NCBI RefSeq assembly: GCF_009674775.1
Contig: NZ_WKKE01000019.1
Location: 62,001-126,000, forward strand
Direction of reading: 5' to 3'
Source of the DNA: Flavobacterium sp. LC2016-23
Lineage (GTDB): Bacteria; Bacteroidota; Bacteroidia; Flavobacteriales; Flavobacteriaceae
Length of the DNA stretch: 64,000 nt
Below the pieces are notes generated by a model that had not been told where the DNA came from, did not search any database, and worked only from the letters and a program-made list of their open reading frames with translations. This document shows positions 17,681 through 25,992 of the stretch, one piece after another. Every line of letters starts with the position of its first letter. Position 1 is the stretch's first letter. Both the position numbers and the translations under genes were made by a program.

Positions 17681-18502
17681 CTAAAAATCCTTAGCACTAC
17701 AGATATCTTGTTGGAATTTTAAAAATTTTGTCGGAGACAAATTCATGTAGTGTTTAAAATCATGTATCAGCTGGCTCTGGTCGTAATACCCACAATCATC
17801 TACAATGGTGAGCCAGTCTATTTTTGGATTGGTCTGTGTATTCTTTTGGATTTGCTCAACCGCTCTTAAAAAGCGCTCATAACGACTGATTTCTTTTACG
17901 GTATACCCAAAAAATTTCTTCTGGTTCAGCTGAATATTCCGTTCTGTCTGGTTGGTTCTGGAAGCAATTGCTTTGATCGGATTTAGATTTTCATCCTTAA
18001 AATCCGCCAAAAGTGCCGTGATAGTATTTTGCTCTTTTAAATAAGGTCTACAAAAATCCAGGACGTAATTTACGCGATCCCGTGTGTCCGGAATTATTTT
18101 CAGTTCTTCCCATAAAGCACTAAAACAATTTTCAGCAAGAAGAGCGTCCGGATGAATCGGCAAAGAATGTGTTAAAAGTGCATTTCCAAAAAACCTGTAA
18201 AAGGCATCTTCCTTAAAATTGGCTACCAGAATTTCAGAATCGGGTTCTAAAGTATAGTCGAAAGCCTGCTTTATTGGCCCTAGAACAAGGCATTTTTCAA
18301 TCTGAAGAATATTGTTTTGCTGTGATTTTAAAGATACATTTCCACCAAAAGTAAAAACCAGTATGGTCTGGAAACTGGGCAGGAACGTTTTTATTACGGG
18401 AAAAGCTGTTTTATTTTCAGCAAAATAGAAATGGGAAAACACAGTATCAAATTCTGAAGAAACAGCAATTCTGTAATTGTTATTTTCTTCAGAATCTTTC
18501 AT
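17681..18502 (-). CDS. AraC-family regulator, second paralogue
   Basis: About 273 residues. N-terminal sensing domain with FLPSFQTILVFTFGG and LVLGPIKQAFDYTLEPDSEILVANFKEDAFYRFFG (the pattern of AraC proteins with a DUF6597-like domain), then an HTH pair with RYERFLRAVEQIQ and CGYYDQSQLIHDFKHYMNLSPTKF. The reading frame is open to 18547, but those first 15 codons would overlap lipB by 26 bases and the sensor domain starts after them. The ATG at 18502 leaves a 19-base gap from lipB and is preferred. Target genes unknown. Confidence 0.8.
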   Translation of the reverse strand: MKDSEENNNYRIAVSSEFDTVFSHFYFAENKTAFPVIKTFLPSFQTILVFTFGGNVSLKSQQNNILQIEKCLVLGPIKQAFDYTLEPDSEILVANFKEDAFYRFFGNALLTHSLPIHPDALLAENCFSALWEELKIIPDTRDRVNYVLDFCRPYLKEQNTITALLADFKDENLNPIKAIASRTNQTERNIQLNQKKFFGYTVKEISRYERFLRAVEQIQKNTQTNPKIDWLTIVDDCGYYDQSQLIHDFKHYMNLSPTKFLKFQQDICSAKDF

Positions 18503-18521
18503 TCTCTTTCGTTTAGATATA

Positions 18522-19226
18522 TTATTCGTGAATAAATTCAGCTTCAAATAAATGAGTCAGGTGTTTCAGGATTTTAGCTTTTACTTCATCTTCATCCACC
18601 TTTTCCACGCCTAATTCTACCTGTAAAGAAGTCACTCCTTTTCCGCGAATACCACACGGAATGATATTGTCAAAATAACCCAGATCAACGTTGACATTTA
18701 AGGCAAATCCATGCATGGTGACCCAGCGTGAAGCACGGACACCAAGGGCACAAATTTTTCTCGCAAACGGAGTTCCGGCACCCAGCCAAACTCCCGTTTC
18801 ACCCTCGCTTCGTCCACATTCCAGACCATATTCGTTCAATGTCAGAATAATAGCTTCTTCCAGAAAACGCAAATATTTATGAATATCAGTAAAGAAGTTT
18901 TCCAGGTCTAAAATGGGATAACCCACAATCTGTCCGGGTCCGTGATAGGTAATATCACCACCACGATTGATTTTATAAAAAGTTGCTCCTTTCGCTTCGA
19001 GCTGTTTTTCGTTTAAAAGCAGGTTTTCAAAATCACCGCTTTTGCCTAAAGTATACACATGCGGATGCTCTACAAACAGCAAATAATTGGGTGTTGGCAA
19101 ATCGAGCTCTTCTCTTCTGTTTTTTATTTTTAAGTCGACAATATCCTTAAAAAGTTCTTCCTGATATTCCCATGTCGATTTATAATCTTTATTTCCTAAA
19201 TCCTGAAGTTGAATCTTTTTATTCAT
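18522..19226 (-). CDS. lipB: Octanoyl-[acyl-carrier-protein]-protein N-octanoyltransferase
   Basis: 234 residues. All LipB hallmarks are present: RGGDITYHGPGQIVGYPILDL, the lysine of RKICALGVR (K158) and the acyl-thioester cysteine C191 in IPCGIRGKGVTSL. It moves octanoyl groups from ACP to lipoyl domains of 2-oxoacid dehydrogenases and the glycine cleavage H protein, to be completed by LipA. LipA is not in this window. The gene follows a lipoprotein gene by 5 bases and is followed by an AraC gene, so it sits inside a minus-strand series. Confidence 0.96.
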   Translation of the reverse strand: MNKKIQLQDLGNKDYKSTWEYQEELFKDIVDLKIKNRREELDLPTPNYLLFVEHPHVYTLGKSGDFENLLLNEKQLEAKGATFYKINRGGDITYHGPGQIVGYPILDLENFFTDIHKYLRFLEEAIILTLNEYGLECGRSEGETGVWLGAGTPFARKICALGVRASRWVTMHGFALNVNVDLGYFDNIIPCGIRGKGVTSLQVELGVEKVDEDEVKAKILKHLTHLFEAEFIHE

Positions 19227-19231
19227 TTTTA

Positions 19232-19993
19232 TTATTTTTCAAACTCTACTTCAAAGTTAAGTTTGGCGGGATTCTCCATATAATCCGTAAAAGGGTATTG
19301 AATTGTAATTGTTTTTCGGTCTTCACTAAACAAAGCGTCCGGATTAGAGACCTTTTTGATTTTTTTCGGGAAATGATATTTTAAGATATAATTGGACGAC
19401 GAAAAAATCATTTTAGACATATCAGCCGTCGTATCTTTTGCTTTTTCAGCCACTTTTTGCTGGTCAACAACTGCCGTACGGGTAAATTTCTTTCCGTTAT
19501 AGGCATAACTTAACTTACTGTTATTATTCCCGAAATTACCCCCAAAAGGACTTGCCGCAGCAGCACTTCCGCCCTGCTCCAATTTCTGAAAAGTACTTAA
19601 TGTCTGCAAAATATCCTGGAGTTCATTTACGTTTTTAAAATCGGTAGAAAGCGTCATCAGAAACTCCTTCTTTTCGCTGCTCATTTTGGTATGAACGACA
19701 AAATTTTCTATTTTTTTTAGCTCTTTTTGGGATTCCGGGGAAAGCTTGGCAATACTGTCTTTTTTTGCTGCAAATAATTGCTTGAAGGTAAATGTTGAAT
19801 CAATATCTTTTTTCGCTTCAGCGCCCATCTGGGTTCCAATCTGGTCACCGGCCATCGCCATTAGAGATGAACCGTCCATGTCTACAGAAAATTTTCCGGC
19901 TCCGTTATCGTTTACATAAATATTTTCTGTGAAAGTACAGCTTGTAAGTGCTGCGAATAAAAAAGAAAAAGTAAGTAATTTATATAATTTCAT
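19232..19993 (-). CDS. Lipoprotein of unknown function, paralogue of 20048-20773
   Basis: 253 residues. Lipobox TSC (Cys19) then a FTENIYVNDNGAGKF block. It shares with the next gene the order of features: ENIYxNDNGxG start, an E/K-rich middle, and the end segment LKYHFPKKIKKVSNP ... FTDYMENPAKLNFEVEF. A low-complexity glycine/asparagine patch (GGSAAAASPFGGNFGNNNSK) interrupts the middle here and is absent from the paralogue. Predicted to face the periplasm or the outer membrane. Function unknown. Confidence 0.7.
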   Translation of the reverse strand: MKLYKLLTFSFLFAALTSCTFTENIYVNDNGAGKFSVDMDGSSLMAMAGDQIGTQMGAEAKKDIDSTFTFKQLFAAKKDSIAKLSPESQKELKKIENFVVHTKMSSEKKEFLMTLSTDFKNVNELQDILQTLSTFQKLEQGGSAAAASPFGGNFGNNNSKLSYAYNGKKFTRTAVVDQQKVAEKAKDTTADMSKMIFSSSNYILKYHFPKKIKKVSNPDALFSEDRKTITIQYPFTDYMENPAKLNFEVEFEK

Positions 19994-20047
19994 CGTGGTT
20001 TATTTTTCCTCAAAGATACGAAGAGTATTTTTAATTGTTTCGCTACT

Positions 20048-20773
20048 TTATTCCAAAACTACTTCAAGACTTGTACTTTCGGGATTTTGCAGACAGTCCG
20101 AAAGTTGAAATTCTACCGCAACTGATTTTTTATCTGAACTTATTATTCCTTTTGGGTTTGAAACTGATTTTATTTTTCGGGGAAAATGGTATTTTAACGT
20201 ATAAAGCTGTGTGAGTTTTAAGGAAGCATATTTGGGATCAATCTTTTTAAATTCCTCTTTTGCTTTTTGAAATTCAGTTTCATTTGTAACAGCAACCAGG
20301 CGTTTAAAAACTTTCCCGTCAAAAGCGTAAGCCACTTTATAATAATGGTTTTCGGCTGTTAAGGCATAGTTGTACCGGATATCATCTGCATAATTTTCGG
20401 TTTTATACAAGTCGGGAACTTCTGAAATTTTATTGAACTGAAGTGAAAACACATCGCGAAACTCTTTTTCGAAAGAACTTTTCCTGAGATGCACTTTTAC
20501 ATTGGCATATTGCTGAAATAACTGCTGTTCTTCGGGCGTATATTTTAAAAATGTTTCGTTGTATTTTTTGATATACTCACTAAAAACATAAGTGGTATCC
20601 TGAAATTCTTCTTCTCTGGAATAATTTTCACCCGCGAGTTGCATGTAACTGTTTTCGTCCCGAAAAGTAACGACTTCAATGCTTCCGCTCCCATCTGCGT
20701 TTAGATGAATCGTTTCGGTAATCTGGCAACTTGTTAACAGAATTACTATTATTGACAGTGAAATGTATTTCAT
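20048..20773 (-). CDS. Lipoprotein of unknown function, paralogue of 19232-19993
   Basis: 241 residues. Signal MKYISLSIIVILLTSC with lipobox cysteine at 16, followed by ETIHLNADGSGSIEV. The C-terminal third closely matches the downstream gene (LKYHFPRKIKSVSNPKGIISSDKKSVAVEFQLSD), so the two arose by tandem duplication. Flanking lipB suggests a housekeeping location only; no functional link is evident. First gene of a minus-strand series running to about 15829. Confidence 0.7.
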   Translation of the reverse strand: MKYISLSIIVILLTSCQITETIHLNADGSGSIEVVTFRDENSYMQLAGENYSREEEFQDTTYVFSEYIKKYNETFLKYTPEEQQLFQQYANVKVHLRKSSFEKEFRDVFSLQFNKISEVPDLYKTENYADDIRYNYALTAENHYYKVAYAFDGKVFKRLVAVTNETEFQKAKEEFKKIDPKYASLKLTQLYTLKYHFPRKIKSVSNPKGIISSDKKSVAVEFQLSDCLQNPESTSLEVVLE

Positions 20774-20904
20774 TTTTTCCTGAAAAGTTCTGAGGTTTTG
20801 AATGGCTAAGATAATGAGGTTTTTGCTTAATTCCTTACAGCTAATTTTTAAACGAAATATTAATAACCGATCCAGCCAAAACGTCTTTTAAAAACTAAAA
20901 TTTC

Positions 20905-20990
20905 CGCAATAGCCCCGATAGAAACGATATCCTTTTTTTGCTTTTTCTGCAAAAAAAGATTTAGTGGATAGCGGGACAAAAGGCGGTTGA
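20905..20990 (+). ncRNA. Flavo-1-like structured RNA element
   Basis: This block, in the gap between two divergently transcribed genes, folds into three nested stems: CCCG (20914-20917) with CGGG (20972-20975), ATCC (20929-20932) with GGAT (20966-20969), and a 9-bp inner stem TTTTTTTGC (20933-20941) with GCAAAAAAA (20949-20957). It resembles a widely dispersed flavobacterial element with an AGCCCCGATAGAA start and a GGATAGCGGGA end, and I suspect it is the motif named Flavo-1 in RNA motif surveys. Its function is unknown. It lies upstream of the lysS promoter, so it is not part of the lysS leader. Strand is inferred from the recognisable start. The remainder of 20774-21084 shows nothing else. 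Confidence 0.45.
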
Positions 20991-21054
20991 AATACGATAA
21001 AATACTGCTGCAAAAAATCTAAAAACTGCATTCTGAAATCTACATTCTTTTGTT

Positions 21055-21062
21055 TATCTTTG
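21055..21062 (+). promoter_or_regulatory. -7 element for lysS
   Basis: TATCTTTG, an exact TAnnTTTG match; start of transcription predicted near 21069, 16 bases before the ATG. Confidence 0.6.
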
Positions 21063-21084
21063 CACACTTAAAAAACAGTATATA

Positions 21085-22788
21085 ATGGCCTTATCTGAAC
21101 AAGAAATCATCCGAAGAGAGAAACTTCAAAACTTACGCAACTTAGGAATCAATCCTTATCCTGCTAATCTTTTTCCTGTAAATCATACTTCTAAGCAAAT
21201 TAAGGAGTCTTTTGAAGAAGGTAAGAAGGTGATCGTTGCCGGACGTTTGATGAGTGTGAGAGATCAGGGAAAAGCCTGTTTTGCTGAATTGCAGGATAGC
21301 GAAGGCCGTATACAGTTGTACGTAAACCGCGATGTTTTGTGTGAAGGTGATGATAAAACGTTGTACAACACCGTATTTAAAAAATTAACCGATTTAGGTG
21401 ACTTTATTGGTATCGAAGGAGAATTGTTTACTACGAAAGTTGGTGCACAATGTATTCGCGTTGACGGATTTACTTTTTTAAGCAAAACGTTACGCCCGCT
21501 TCCTTTGCCAAAAGTAGACGAGGAAGGAAATGTACACGATGCGTTTAACGATCCTGAATTACGCTACAGAATGCGTTATGTAGATTTAACCGTGAATCCA
21601 CAAGTTAAAGAAAACTTCATCAAACGTACCAAGTTGTTTACCGCTATGCGTGGTTATTTTAATGATGCCGGTTATCTTGAAGTGGAAACTCCGGTTTTAC
21701 AGCCCATTGCCGGTGGTGCTGCGGCGCGTCCGTTTATAACGCATCATAATTCGCTTGACATTCCGCTTTACATGCGTATTGCGAACGAATTGTACTTAAA
21801 AAGATTAATTGTTGGTGGTTTTGAAGGTGTTTATGAGTTCTCTAAAAACTTTAGAAATGAAGGAATGGACAGAACGCATAATCCTGAATTTACCGCCATG
21901 GAAATATATGTAGCCTACAAAGACTACAACTGGATGATGGAATTTGCTGAAGGTTTACTGGAGCACTGTGCTATTGCCGTAAACGGAACCAGTGAGGTTA
22001 CTTTTGGCGAACACCAAATTAACTTTAAAGCGCCTTACGCCCGTGTAACAATGACGGATTCTATCAAGCATTTTACCGGATTTGATATTTCGGGGAAAAC
22101 GGAAGAGGAATTATTTGAAGCAGCAAGAGGAATGGGAATTGACGTTGATAAAACAATGGGGAAAGGAAAGCTGATTGATGAAATTTTTGGCGCGAAATGT
22201 GAAGGAAATTACATTCAGCCTACTTTCATTACCGATTATCCTAAAGAAATGTCTCCTTTGTGTAAAGAACACCGTGACAACCCGGAACTTACAGAACGTT
22301 TTGAATTGATGGTTTGCGGTAAAGAAATAGCAAATGCCTATTCTGAATTAAATGATCCGATTGATCAGCGTGAGCGTTTTGAAGATCAGATGCGTCTGTC
22401 TGAAAAGGGGGATGATGAAGCAAATGGTATCATCGACGAAGATTTCTTAAGAGCGCTTGAATATGGTATGCCGCCAACTTCCGGAATGGGAATTGGAATG
22501 GACCGTCTGATTATGTATTTAACCAATAACGCCTCTATCCAGGAAGTTTTATTGTTCCCGCAAATGCGTCCGGAGAAAAAACAAGCGTCGATAGAACTTT
22601 CTGATGAAGAAAAATTTATTGTAGATTTATTGAAAGGAAATGAAAATAAAATGGATCTTCAGCAATTAAAAATTACTGCTAATTTAAGCGGCAAAAAATG
22701 GGATGCGTCTATGAAAAATTTATCTAAACATGGTTTGACAAAAGTGGCTGTTGAAGGTGAGTTTAAATTTGTGGAACTTACAGAGTAA
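21085..22788 (+). CDS. lysS: Lysyl-tRNA synthetase (class II)
   Basis: 567 residues. OB-fold anticodon-binding domain (about 55-150), then the class II catalytic domain with motif 2 (FSKNFRNEGMDRTHNPEFT) and motif 3 (GMGIGMDRLIMYL). It charges tRNA-Lys. The enzyme is longer than the usual 490-510 residues: residues from about 498 (KKQASIELSDEEKFIVDLLK) form an extra C-terminal domain of some 70 residues, looking like a small helical or winged-helix fold. Flavobacterial LysS commonly carries such a tail; its purpose is not known to me. Ends with a hairpin-repeat terminator. Confidence 0.97.
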   Translation: MALSEQEIIRREKLQNLRNLGINPYPANLFPVNHTSKQIKESFEEGKKVIVAGRLMSVRDQGKACFAELQDSEGRIQLYVNRDVLCEGDDKTLYNTVFKKLTDLGDFIGIEGELFTTKVGAQCIRVDGFTFLSKTLRPLPLPKVDEEGNVHDAFNDPELRYRMRYVDLTVNPQVKENFIKRTKLFTAMRGYFNDAGYLEVETPVLQPIAGGAAARPFITHHNSLDIPLYMRIANELYLKRLIVGGFEGVYEFSKNFRNEGMDRTHNPEFTAMEIYVAYKDYNWMMEFAEGLLEHCAIAVNGTSEVTFGEHQINFKAPYARVTMTDSIKHFTGFDISGKTEEELFEAARGMGIDVDKTMGKGKLIDEIFGAKCEGNYIQPTFITDYPKEMSPLCKEHRDNPELTERFELMVCGKEIANAYSELNDPIDQRERFEDQMRLSEKGDDEANGIIDEDFLRALEYGMPPTSGMGIGMDRLIMYLTNNASIQEVLLFPQMRPEKKQASIELSDEEKFIVDLLKGNENKMDLQQLKITANLSGKKWDASMKNLSKHGLTKVAVEGEFKFVELTE

Positions 22789-22845
22789 TTTTAAAATTCC
22801 AAATTTAGAAATTCCAAATTCCAAAACTGGGATTTAATGATATTC

Positions 22846-22883
22846 AAACCCGACAGGTTTTAAAAATCTGTCGGGTTTTTTCG
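22846..22883. terminator. Palindromic repeat copy 1, terminator of lysS
   Basis: AAACCCGACAG (22846-22856) pairs with CTGTCGGGTTT (22868-22878), followed by T-tract. Same sequence family as 23450-23482, 24127-24159 and 55211-55242. Confidence 0.75.
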
Positions 22884-22894
22884 TATAATTTCCA

Positions 22895-22902
22895 TAACTT
22901 TG
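22895..22902 (+). promoter_or_regulatory. -7 element for the toxin-antitoxin operon
   Basis: TAACTTTG, exact match. It overlaps an upstream TTG triplet at 22900, which shows that TTG cannot be the antitoxin start and that the ATG at 22921 is. Confidence 0.6.
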
Positions 22903-22920
22903 ATTTTAAAATTATGTTAT

Positions 22921-23154
22921 ATGGGAGCTTTAGAGATAAAATTAGAAATATTTAATAAACTTAAAAACATTGAAGATTTAAGTTTACTTGAAAAGATTAG
23001 AAATCTCCTAAAAAATGCAGACACTTCTGAAGTCTATGAATTTGAACAATACGAATTGGATATGCTTAAAGAAAGCGAGGAGGATATAAAATACGGCAGA
23101 GTTATATCTCAGGAAGATTTAGACAAAGAAGACCTGGAATGGCTGTCAAAATAA
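22921..23154 (+). CDS. Antitoxin of a RelE/ParE-type pair
   Basis: 77 residues from the ATG at 22921. A predicted N-terminal helical segment (LEIKLEIFNKLKNIEDLSLLEKIRNLL) and an acidic C-terminal end (EQYELDMLKESEEDIKYGR) that would wrap the toxin. An upstream TTG in frame (22900) lies inside the promoter and is rejected. Its stop overlaps the toxin start by 16 bases, which is the standard coupling for such pairs. No DNA-binding motif is evident, so the family (Phd-, ParD- or RHH-like) is not settled. Confidence 0.75.
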   Translation: MGALEIKLEIFNKLKNIEDLSLLEKIRNLLKNADTSEVYEFEQYELDMLKESEEDIKYGRVISQEDLDKEDLEWLSK

Positions 23155-23444
23155 TCTGGACTAATACTGCTGTTCTTCAAAGAAGAAAGATACTTGTTTA
23201 TTGGAACAAAAGAAATAAATCAACAACTTACTCGAAAAAACTTGTTACAGAAATTAGTCAAAGAGTTAATTTTCTGGTAAATAATCCCGATGTCTATATT
23301 AAAACTGATTTCCCAAATATTCGTACCTCAACATTAGGACATTACAATATTTTTTATAAAATTAATCCTAACGAATTAATTGTCATCGCATTTTGGGATA
23401 ATCGCCGAAATCCTAAAACACTTTCTAAAATACTGCAACAATAA
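23139..23444 (+). CDS. RelE/ParE-family toxin
   Basis: 101 residues. Pattern of the ParE/RelE fold: AVKIIWTNTAVLQRRKILVYW (strand and helix 1), then HYNIFYKINPNELIVIAFWDNRRNP, where Y-x-I-x-Y-x-I and the D-x-R-R-N-P end match ParE-like toxins. ParE inhibits gyrase and RelE cuts ribosome-bound mRNA; which of the two this is cannot be said. A hairpin repeat (23450-23482) ends the transcript five bases downstream. The pair sits alone between lysS and a convergent lipoprotein gene, suggesting acquisition as a unit. Confidence 0.85.
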   Translation: MAVKIIWTNTAVLQRRKILVYWNKRNKSTTYSKKLVTEISQRVNFLVNNPDVYIKTDFPNIRTSTLGHYNIFYKINPNELIVIAFWDNRRNPKTLSKILQQ

Positions 23445-23449
23445 AATTC

Positions 23450-23482
23450 AAACCCGACAGGTTTTAAAAACCTGTCGGGTTT
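23450..23482. terminator. Palindromic repeat copy 2 (terminator after toxin gene)
   Basis: Perfect palindrome AAACCCGACAGGTTTT-AAAACCTGTCGGGTTT type, arms 23450-23465 and 23467-23482. Shared by the convergent toxin and lipoprotein genes. Confidence 0.75.
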
Positions 23483-23487
23483 ATTTT

Positions 23488-24090
23488 TTAAAACGAATAC
23501 TTCTCTAATTTCTTTTCCTGGATATCCAAAACCTTAGTGCTTTCTTTTGGAACATCACCTTTTAATTTTTCCTGAACAGATGGATTGGAAGGATATTTAC
23601 CGTTTTTGAATTTTACTAAATGAAATTTTCCTCCGGTCTCAAATATAAGATCATAGAATTTTTCTGTTACCGAAGTAGTTACAAGAATAGGAAAATCGGT
23701 TACGGTAAAAGAATTGATAACACTTCCGTCATTGTTTAGAATATAACCGGAACAGCCTCCGCTTCCGCAAAAATAAGGATTCGAGAAACCAACGAAATAT
23801 TCGGTTTTCTTATCATTATTCAGATCGAAAGCATCATAATAAAAAAACCGGTCGTCTTTTGTCATTGCCGGTAAGTCTTTCTTTAATAGAATATTTAGTT
23901 GTTTTCGAATCACTTCGACTGCTTTATCCTCTTTTGGAGCAGCGTCACTGACATCAGCAGTTCCCGCAGCTGTTTTAGACAAGGTGTCTTCGGCAATTGT
24001 TTTTATTATGCTTGGTTCGTCTTTTTTATCCTTGTTTTGGCATGAAATCATTCCCAGAATCACAAATGCCATTAAAATTGTATTTTTCAT
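23488..24090 (-). CDS. Lipoprotein of unknown function
   Basis: 200 residues. Lipobox ISC (Cys17), then a Thr/Ala/Asp-rich low-complexity linker to about residue 60, and a C-terminal domain (about 62-200) that includes AFDLNNDKKTEYFVGF, an EF-hand-like Asp/Asn run that may bind calcium, and FCGSGGCSGYI, where the two cysteines could form a disulfide or a metal site. Probably a cell-surface or periplasmic protein. Family not recognised. Confidence 0.65.
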   Translation of the reverse strand: MKNTILMAFVILGMISCQNKDKKDEPSIIKTIAEDTLSKTAAGTADVSDAAPKEDKAVEVIRKQLNILLKKDLPAMTKDDRFFYYDAFDLNNDKKTEYFVGFSNPYFCGSGGCSGYILNNDGSVINSFTVTDFPILVTTSVTEKFYDLIFETGGKFHLVKFKNGKYPSNPSVQEKLKGDVPKESTKVLDIQEKKLEKYSF

Positions 24091-24126
24091 AATTTTCTAT
24101 TTTAAGTTCTCAACATTACGTTTGTT

Positions 24127-24159
24127 AAACCCGACAGGTTTTAAAAACCTGTCGGGTTT
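24127..24159. terminator. Palindromic repeat copy 3
   Basis: Same 33-base perfect palindrome as copy 2. It lies between the lipoprotein gene start and the dehydrogenase stop, so it probably ends the dehydrogenase transcript. Confidence 0.7.
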
Positions 24160-24176
24160 CTAATCGTTACAAGCTT

Positions 24177-25220
24177 TTAGACTAGTAAAGCTGCTTTATT
24201 CTCGATATCATTTTCTGTCAGCAGTGCTTTTATATTATTGAAAGTAACCAAAGCAATCTGTGTCAAAGCTTCATTGGTAAAGAAAGCCTGATGGGCCGTG
24301 ACCAAAACATTTGGAAAACTCATCAGACGCTGAATCGCATCATCCTGAATAATATCTGCTGAAAGATCCCTGAAGAAGAGTTTTTCTTCCTGCTCGTACA
24401 CATCGATTCCAAGGTAGCCAATTTTTCCTTCTTTCAACCCTTCAATTACTGCAGCTGTTTCGATCAGTCCTCCCCTGCTTGTATTGATAATCATCACATG
24501 ATTTTTCATCAAATCAATGGAGCTTTCATTTATTATGTGTTTAGTTTCGCCGTTCAAAGGGCAATGGAGCGAAATAATGTCACTTTCTTTAAAAATAGTA
24601 TTTAAATCGGCAAAAAGAACCCCATCTTTTTCCATTTCCGGATTGGTTATTATATCATAAGCCAATACTTTGCATCCAAATCCTAAAGCGATTTTAGCGA
24701 AAGCCTTTCCGATATTTCCTGTTCCAATAATTCCGATTGTTTTTCCGTACAGATCAAAACCCAGTAATCCGTTTAACGAGAAGTTCTGTTCCCTGACTCT
24801 GTTATACGCTTTATGCGTTTTCCTGTTTAAGGTTAAAATCATCGCCATAGCATGTTCTGCCACTGCCTGAGGCGAATAGGCAGGAACGCGGCAGACTTTT
24901 AAGTTATATTTTTTAGCAGCTTCTAAATCTACATTATTAAATCCGGCACAACGCAAAGCTATAATTTTCACGTTTTTTTCTGCCAATTGTTTTATGACCG
25001 ATTCATTGACAATATCATTTACAAAAACACAGACAATACTACAATCCTGAATTAAAGTGACAGTCTGCGGATTGAGCTGTGTGTCGAAAAAATCCAATTC
25101 GAAACCAAATTCATTGTATTGATTAAAAAAAGTTTTATCGTAAGGCTGTGTCGAAAAAAAAGCAATTTTACTTCCCTTTACCCATGCTAATGAATTCATA
25201 TTGTCAGTTTTTATTTGCAT
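24177..25220 (-). CDS. D-lactate dehydrogenase-like 2-hydroxyacid dehydrogenase
   Basis: 347 residues. NAD-binding domain with GIIGTGNIGKAFAKIALGFG; catalytic triad region with the Arg of NTSRGGLIETAAV, Glu in YLGIDVYEQEEKLFF and His in VTAHQAFFTNEA. The catalytic domain begins KIAFFSTQPYDKTFF, as in D-LDH. Reduces pyruvate to D-lactate, or acts on a related 2-oxoacid. The ATG at 25220 adds about 16 residues before the family start; an ATG at 25199 (MNSLAWVKGS) is the other choice. Neither is decisive. Confidence 0.85.
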   Translation of the reverse strand: MQIKTDNMNSLAWVKGSKIAFFSTQPYDKTFFNQYNEFGFELDFFDTQLNPQTVTLIQDCSIVCVFVNDIVNESVIKQLAEKNVKIIALRCAGFNNVDLEAAKKYNLKVCRVPAYSPQAVAEHAMAMILTLNRKTHKAYNRVREQNFSLNGLLGFDLYGKTIGIIGTGNIGKAFAKIALGFGCKVLAYDIITNPEMEKDGVLFADLNTIFKESDIISLHCPLNGETKHIINESSIDLMKNHVMIINTSRGGLIETAAVIEGLKEGKIGYLGIDVYEQEEKLFFRDLSADIIQDDAIQRLMSFPNVLVTAHQAFFTNEALTQIALVTFNNIKALLTENDIENKAALLV

Positions 25221-25389
25221 TTATAATTTATTAAATTTAAGGATTAATTCTGAATTTTTCCGAAAGAAAAGTCATTTAATAGCTGAATTAATGATTTCCA
25301 GTTTGTTAAAAATTTTATAAATCATACCAACCCATTAAACCTAACCAATTTTACAAAGTCTAACAGACATAAACTTAAAAAACAAAATC

Positions 25390-25830
25390 ATGAAAAAATT
25401 ATTTATCGCAGCTATGCTATTCGTTGGACTAGCCAGTTTTGCACAAGACACCGAGCAAAAACCTGCACGTGATCACAAAGAGAGAATGACGCCGGAGCAG
25501 CGTAATGAAAAGCAACTAAAGAAAATGACTTCTGAATTGAATCTGGACGCGAATCAGCAAACCCAGATTAAACAATTGTTGGCAGAAAGAAGCGCTAAGG
25601 CGGAAACTTTTAAAGAAACCCGTAAAGCAAAAAAAGAGAGTAATGTAAAACTTACTGCGGAAGAAAGAGCGGCTTTCAAAAAACAAATGGACGAAGAAGT
25701 GGCTTCAAATGATGCCAAAATGAAAGCGATCCTGAATGCAGACCAATATAAAAAATGGACGTCTCTTCAGGAAGAAAGAAAAGATAAGATCAGAGAAAAA
25801 ATCAGAGAACGCAAAGACGAAAATAACTAA
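25390..25830 (+). CDS. Secreted helical protein, single-repeat (Spy-like)
   Basis: 146 residues. Signal peptide MKKLFIAAMLFVGLASFAQ, then a highly charged, all-helical chain, rich in Lys, Glu, Arg and Gln with almost no aromatic core. Contains MTPEQRNEKQLKKMTSEL, AERSAKAETFKE, LTAEERAAFKKQM and NADQYKKWTSLQEE, a pattern resembling Spy/CpxP LTxxQ motif proteins that act as periplasmic chaperones; this is inference from the motif. First of a tandem pair. Confidence 0.7.
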   Translation: MKKLFIAAMLFVGLASFAQDTEQKPARDHKERMTPEQRNEKQLKKMTSELNLDANQQTQIKQLLAERSAKAETFKETRKAKKESNVKLTAEERAAFKKQMDEEVASNDAKMKAILNADQYKKWTSLQEERKDKIREKIRERKDENN

Positions 25831-25841
25831 TTATAGTACAC

Positions 25842-25868
25842 AAAAAGAGGCTTCAATAGCTTCTTTTT
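25842..25868 (+). terminator. Probable terminator after the first Spy-like gene
   Basis: A GC-poor hairpin with one G-T pair, AAAAAGAGGC (25842-25851) and GCTTCTTTTT (25859-25868), loop TTCAATA. Confidence 0.55.
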
Positions 25869-25992
25869 TATTTCAGATACTATTATGCTTTCCTTAATAC
25901 TTTCTGTTAATTAAAAGATAAATCACACAATCTGATTAAACTTAGCAAACTTATTGAAGTCTAATGGATATAACTCTTTAAAAAAACGAATT

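Noticed and set aside
18503..18547. Longer AraC start overlapping lipB
   Set aside because: Overlap of 26 bases with lipB and no family residues in the extension.
20814..20891. 25-codon frame upstream of the Flavo-1-like element
   Set aside because: No promoter, no conserved pattern, no leader structure after it.
22900..22920. TTG start for the antitoxin
   Set aside because: It lies inside the TAACTTTG promoter element; ATG 22921 is the start.
25954..25992. Upstream start for the double-repeat Spy-like protein
   Set aside because: It would place charged residues before the signal peptide; the ATG at 25993 matches its paralogue.
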